A DNA stretch of 64,000 nt from Paenibacillus contaminans (lineage in GTDB: Bacteria > Bacillota > Bacilli > Paenibacillales > NBRC-103111): assembly GCF_003285015.1 (NCBI RefSeq), contig NZ_QMFB01000003.1:186001-250000 (forward strand). The letters run 5' to 3'. The notes below the pieces were generated by a model. That model searched no databases. It was not told where the DNA came from and worked only from the letters and a program-made list of their open reading frames with translations. Positions within the stretch are counted from its first letter, which is position 1. Each line of letters starts with the position of its first letter. A program made the position numbers and the translations under genes. Shown in pieces: positions 61,734 to 64,000 of the stretch.

Positions 61734-62663
61734 TTAATAAACCTGTTCCTTATAGAAAAATCCGAACGAAAGCGGCCGCTCGCCAGGCTGAATTCGCTCG
61801 ATCTCTTGCAGCAGCTCCTCATCGAACGTATACCCCTCGGGGTCGGCGAAATACGCATCGATCGTCTTGCGGTAAGCGGCGACTACCGTTTCGTTATACC
61901 GGACATCCTTCATCAAGCCTTCGATCTTCAAGCTGTCTATGTCCGCTTCCAACAGCTCATGCAAGCTTTCCAGCATGCACACGTCGTCCGGACTCATAAT
62001 ATGCGTTCCGTTTTTGTCTTCGTAGATCGGATATTTCTCATCCTGACGCTCCGCTTCAAGCAGAAACAAGCCGCGCTCCTTGCCGATAACGGCGTTATCG
62101 ACGGGCCGTCCGAGGTGATCGAAATAGTTTTTGACCATCTGCCGCTTCGAGTGAAAAATATTCGTAATGCCATGCACCTGCACTTGTACCTCGATATTCG
62201 CTTTTCGCTTGAATTCAAGCACCTGCTCCAGGTTTAGTTCCCTTGCCAGCACAACTCTCGTGGCCCCTTTGCCTGCCCAATAGTTGGCGGTCGCATAGTT
62301 GGTTGCCGTCATCTCCGGATTCCAATGAAACGGCAGCTTCACTCCTGCCTCGCGGGCAGCCAGCAGCAGCGCCGGATCGCCGAATACGATCGCGTCCGCG
62401 CCGCACTGCTCCATCTGCGACAAATAACCGGGAAGCTCAGGCAAAATAGTATTATCCATAATATTGTTCGCAACGACATACACCTTCGCGCCGCCGTTAT
62501 GCGCCAGCTTGACCGCTTCCGCAATCCGGTCGGGCGTAAAATCGCCGGCCAGCCGCATGCCAAACTTTTGCTCCCCGATATTGAAAGCATTGGCTCCGGC
62601 TTCAATCAGCCTTGCCATTTCATCTATTGTTGCCGCTGTCGTCAGCAGCTCCGGTTTCTTCAT
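61734..62663 (-). CDS. yrrN: Peptidase U32-family protein YrrN type
   Basis: A 309-aa U32 protein, shorter than YrrO and without the C-terminal Cys cluster. KPELLTTAATIDEMARLIEAGANAFNIGEQ and FKRKANIEVQVQVHGITNIFHSKR mark the family. It is expected to act with YrrO in tRNA wobble uridine hydroxylation. ATG at 62663 follows AAAGGGTG; earlier in-frame codons are less likely. The order mltG-yrrN-yrrO matches Bacillus except that the methyltransferase gene yrrM is absent here. Confidence 0.9.
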   Translation of the reverse strand: MKKPELLTTAATIDEMARLIEAGANAFNIGEQKFGMRLAGDFTPDRIAEAVKLAHNGGAKVYVVANNIMDNTILPELPGYLSQMEQCGADAIVFGDPALLLAAREAGVKLPFHWNPEMTATNYATANYWAGKGATRVVLARELNLEQVLEFKRKANIEVQVQVHGITNIFHSKRQMVKNYFDHLGRPVDNAVIGKERGLFLLEAERQDEKYPIYEDKNGTHIMSPDDVCMLESLHELLEADIDSLKIEGLMKDVRYNETVVAAYRKTIDAYFADPEGYTFDEELLQEIERIQPGERPLSFGFFYKEQVY

Positions 62664-62790
62664 CAATCCATTCACCCTTTCCACATGCCGCAAAACAAAC
62701 CATCCTTGATCTTAACAAATAACGCCCTTAATGTGAAGCATCGTACAGATGCCGATTCCGGCTATGAAGACGAAAGCCGAACGAAGCCGG

Positions 62791-63915
62791 TTATTGATTC
62801 TTTTTGCTTCGCTCGATATTTTTCTTGTGCTCTTCGAAGGTTTCGGCGAACAAATGGCCTTGCGTGCCGTCTTTTTTGGTGACATAAAATAAATAATTCG
62901 TTTTCTCCGGATACAAAGACGCTTTGATCGACGACAAGCTCGGACTCGCGATCGGGCCAGGCGGCAATCCATTGATTTTGTAAGTGTTATACGGGCTCTC
63001 GACGAGCAAATCCTTTTCCAATAGACGCTCTTTGGGCTTGTCCAGGACGTATTGAACGGTCGCATCGATTTGCAGCGGCATTTTTTTGGCAATTCTGTTG
63101 TAGATGACGCCTGCGACCACGGCACGCTCCTCCTCCACCACGACTTCCCGCTCTACCAGCGAAGCGATCGTCAAAAGCTGGTGGAACGTTAGGCCGCGTT
63201 CCTCCAATTTCGCCTTCCAGTCGGCAGGCAGCTCGGCCAGCTTCCGATCCCATTCCGAAACGAGTCTGTTCAAAATATCTTCCGGCGTACTCGTCTTTTT
63301 CATTTCGTACGTTTCCGGGAACAAATATCCTTCCAGCCGATGCTTGATTTCCGGCTTATCCGGAATATCGGACGTCCAGCTGTCGGGGAGGTCGCGCCGT
63401 TCATTCGTCATTGCTACGAAGCCGGCAACGTCCACTATCCCCTGCTCGCCGAGCCTTTCGGCGATCTGCTGTACCGTGAACCCTTCCGGAATCGTAAAAC
63501 GAATGACTTCCTCTTTCACAGTTTCGCCCTGATTCAGCTTGCCGATAATTTCATCGAGCGTCAAACCGGGCTTCATATCGTATTCCCCCGCTTGAAAACG
63601 GCTGCCCTGCTTCTTGTAACGCAAATAATAAACGAATAATGTGCTGTTTTTGATCATCCCTTTTTCTTCAAGCGTAGCGGCGATTTCATTCGTCCCCGTT
63701 CCCGGCGGAATCGAAATGCGAATGGGCTGATCGGCCCTGGTCACGGGCTGAAGCTGGCTCCACACGTAATAATAGCCGCCGGCACCGGCCAGCGCGAAGA
63801 GGGTCAAGATAATCAGAATAACGATCAATGCCGTTTTCAGCTTGCTTTTTCGCTTCGGGAACCCGTTCGAATCCTGGAAAAACTCTGCCTTGTTGCTGAA
63901 GTTTTCTTCCCCCAC
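62791..63915 (-). CDS. mltG: Endolytic murein transglycosylase MltG
   Basis: A 374-aa enzyme that cuts nascent peptidoglycan strands. A single helix at residues 27-50 anchors it, with the YceG-like domain outside. The catalytic Glu is in ASLVEREVVVEEE (about E255), supported by EGYLFPETY and LPPGPIASPSLSSI. GTG at 63913-63915 lies seven bases after TTGGAGGAG; the upstream ATG frame is without a site. Upstream of yrrN by 127 bases on the same strand, as in Bacillus (yrrL). Confidence 0.93.
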   Translation of the reverse strand: MGEENFSNKAEFFQDSNGFPKRKSKLKTALIVILIILTLFALAGAGGYYYVWSQLQPVTRADQPIRISIPPGTGTNEIAATLEEKGMIKNSTLFVYYLRYKKQGSRFQAGEYDMKPGLTLDEIIGKLNQGETVKEEVIRFTIPEGFTVQQIAERLGEQGIVDVAGFVAMTNERRDLPDSWTSDIPDKPEIKHRLEGYLFPETYEMKKTSTPEDILNRLVSEWDRKLAELPADWKAKLEERGLTFHQLLTIASLVEREVVVEEERAVVAGVIYNRIAKKMPLQIDATVQYVLDKPKERLLEKDLLVESPYNTYKINGLPPGPIASPSLSSIKASLYPEKTNYLFYVTKKDGTQGHLFAETFEEHKKNIERSKKNQ

Positions 63916-63960
63916 GTATATTCTCCTCCAATAATCCGGCACATTCGCGTATATGGAAAC

Positions 63961-63990
63961 CGCAAAAGAGAGCGGCGCAGGCGCCGCTCC
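63961..63990 (-). terminator. Terminator of the gene beyond the right edge
   Basis: On the minus strand AGCGGCGC and GCGCCGCT form a stem followed by CTCTTTTGC; it ends a gene transcribed leftward from outside the window. Confidence 0.7.
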
Positions 63991-64000
63991 CTCGTTAACC

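Overview
The window looks like chromosomal DNA of a Gram-positive, endospore-lineage Firmicute of the Paenibacillaceae type (Paenibacillus or Cohnella-like). The evidence is the strong Shine-Dalgarno sequences with many GTG and TTG starts, sigma-A promoters (TTGACA/TATAAT), Bacillus-type genes (PdxK, KtrB, TmrB, MltG-YrrN-YrrO), several YesM/YesN-type two-component pairs next to sugar-binding lipoproteins, and many cytoplasmic glycoside hydrolases each paired with an AraC or LacI regulator. Most of the DNA is moderately GC-rich, which creates long shadow reading frames. The stretch of about 43.0-46.9 kb is clearly more AT-rich. The window has no rRNA, tRNA, CRISPR array, intact transposase or integrase.

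Layout. 0-3.4 kb: an NAD salvage cluster (NrtR-like Nudix regulator, nicotinamidase, pncB running off the left edge) with a clear palindromic operator, then a small membrane-anchored protein. 3.5-8 kb: a 57-aa protein, pdxK, a frameshifted cysteine dioxygenase gene, ktrB and an alpha/beta hydrolase. 8.2-12.1 kb: a sugar-phosphate module (ROK glucokinase, DeoR regulator, divergent class II aldolase and PfkB kinase). 12.3-25 kb: a carbohydrate/amide region (creatininase-like amidohydrolase, unusual deacetylase, beta-helix protein, GH31, AraC, GHL10-type hydrolase, ceramidase-like protein, PhyH dioxygenase, AraC). 25-32 kb: tmrB, a 1041-aa hybrid kinase, a LacI regulator and a GH88 unsaturated glucuronyl hydrolase. 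32-36 kb: an orphan carbamoyltransferase, the kbl-tdh threonine-to-glycine operon and an XRE-cupin regulator.

36.5-54.6 kb holds two paralogous sensing/uptake clusters. The first is RR-HK-binding protein without permeases; the second is the complete binding protein-permease-permease-HK-RR operon. Between them is a disturbed zone: a LacI gene with two frameshifts, a probable group II intron fragment, an AT-rich secreted protein, an ECF sigma/anti-sigma pair and a GH116 fragment.

54.7-55.4 kb has no gene but carries a tandem set of three long imperfect hairpins separated by terminator-like hairpins, plus a duplicated tail of the adjacent penicillin-binding protein gene. This is the most unexplained structure in the window. 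55.4-64 kb: a transpeptidase, a chemoreceptor and the conserved mltG-yrrN-yrrO group, which in Bacillus links cell-wall processing and tRNA hydroxylation.

A dispersed hairpin-forming repeat (core AAGGATAAACGGCTTCGCC) occurs in at least four copies downstream of genes.
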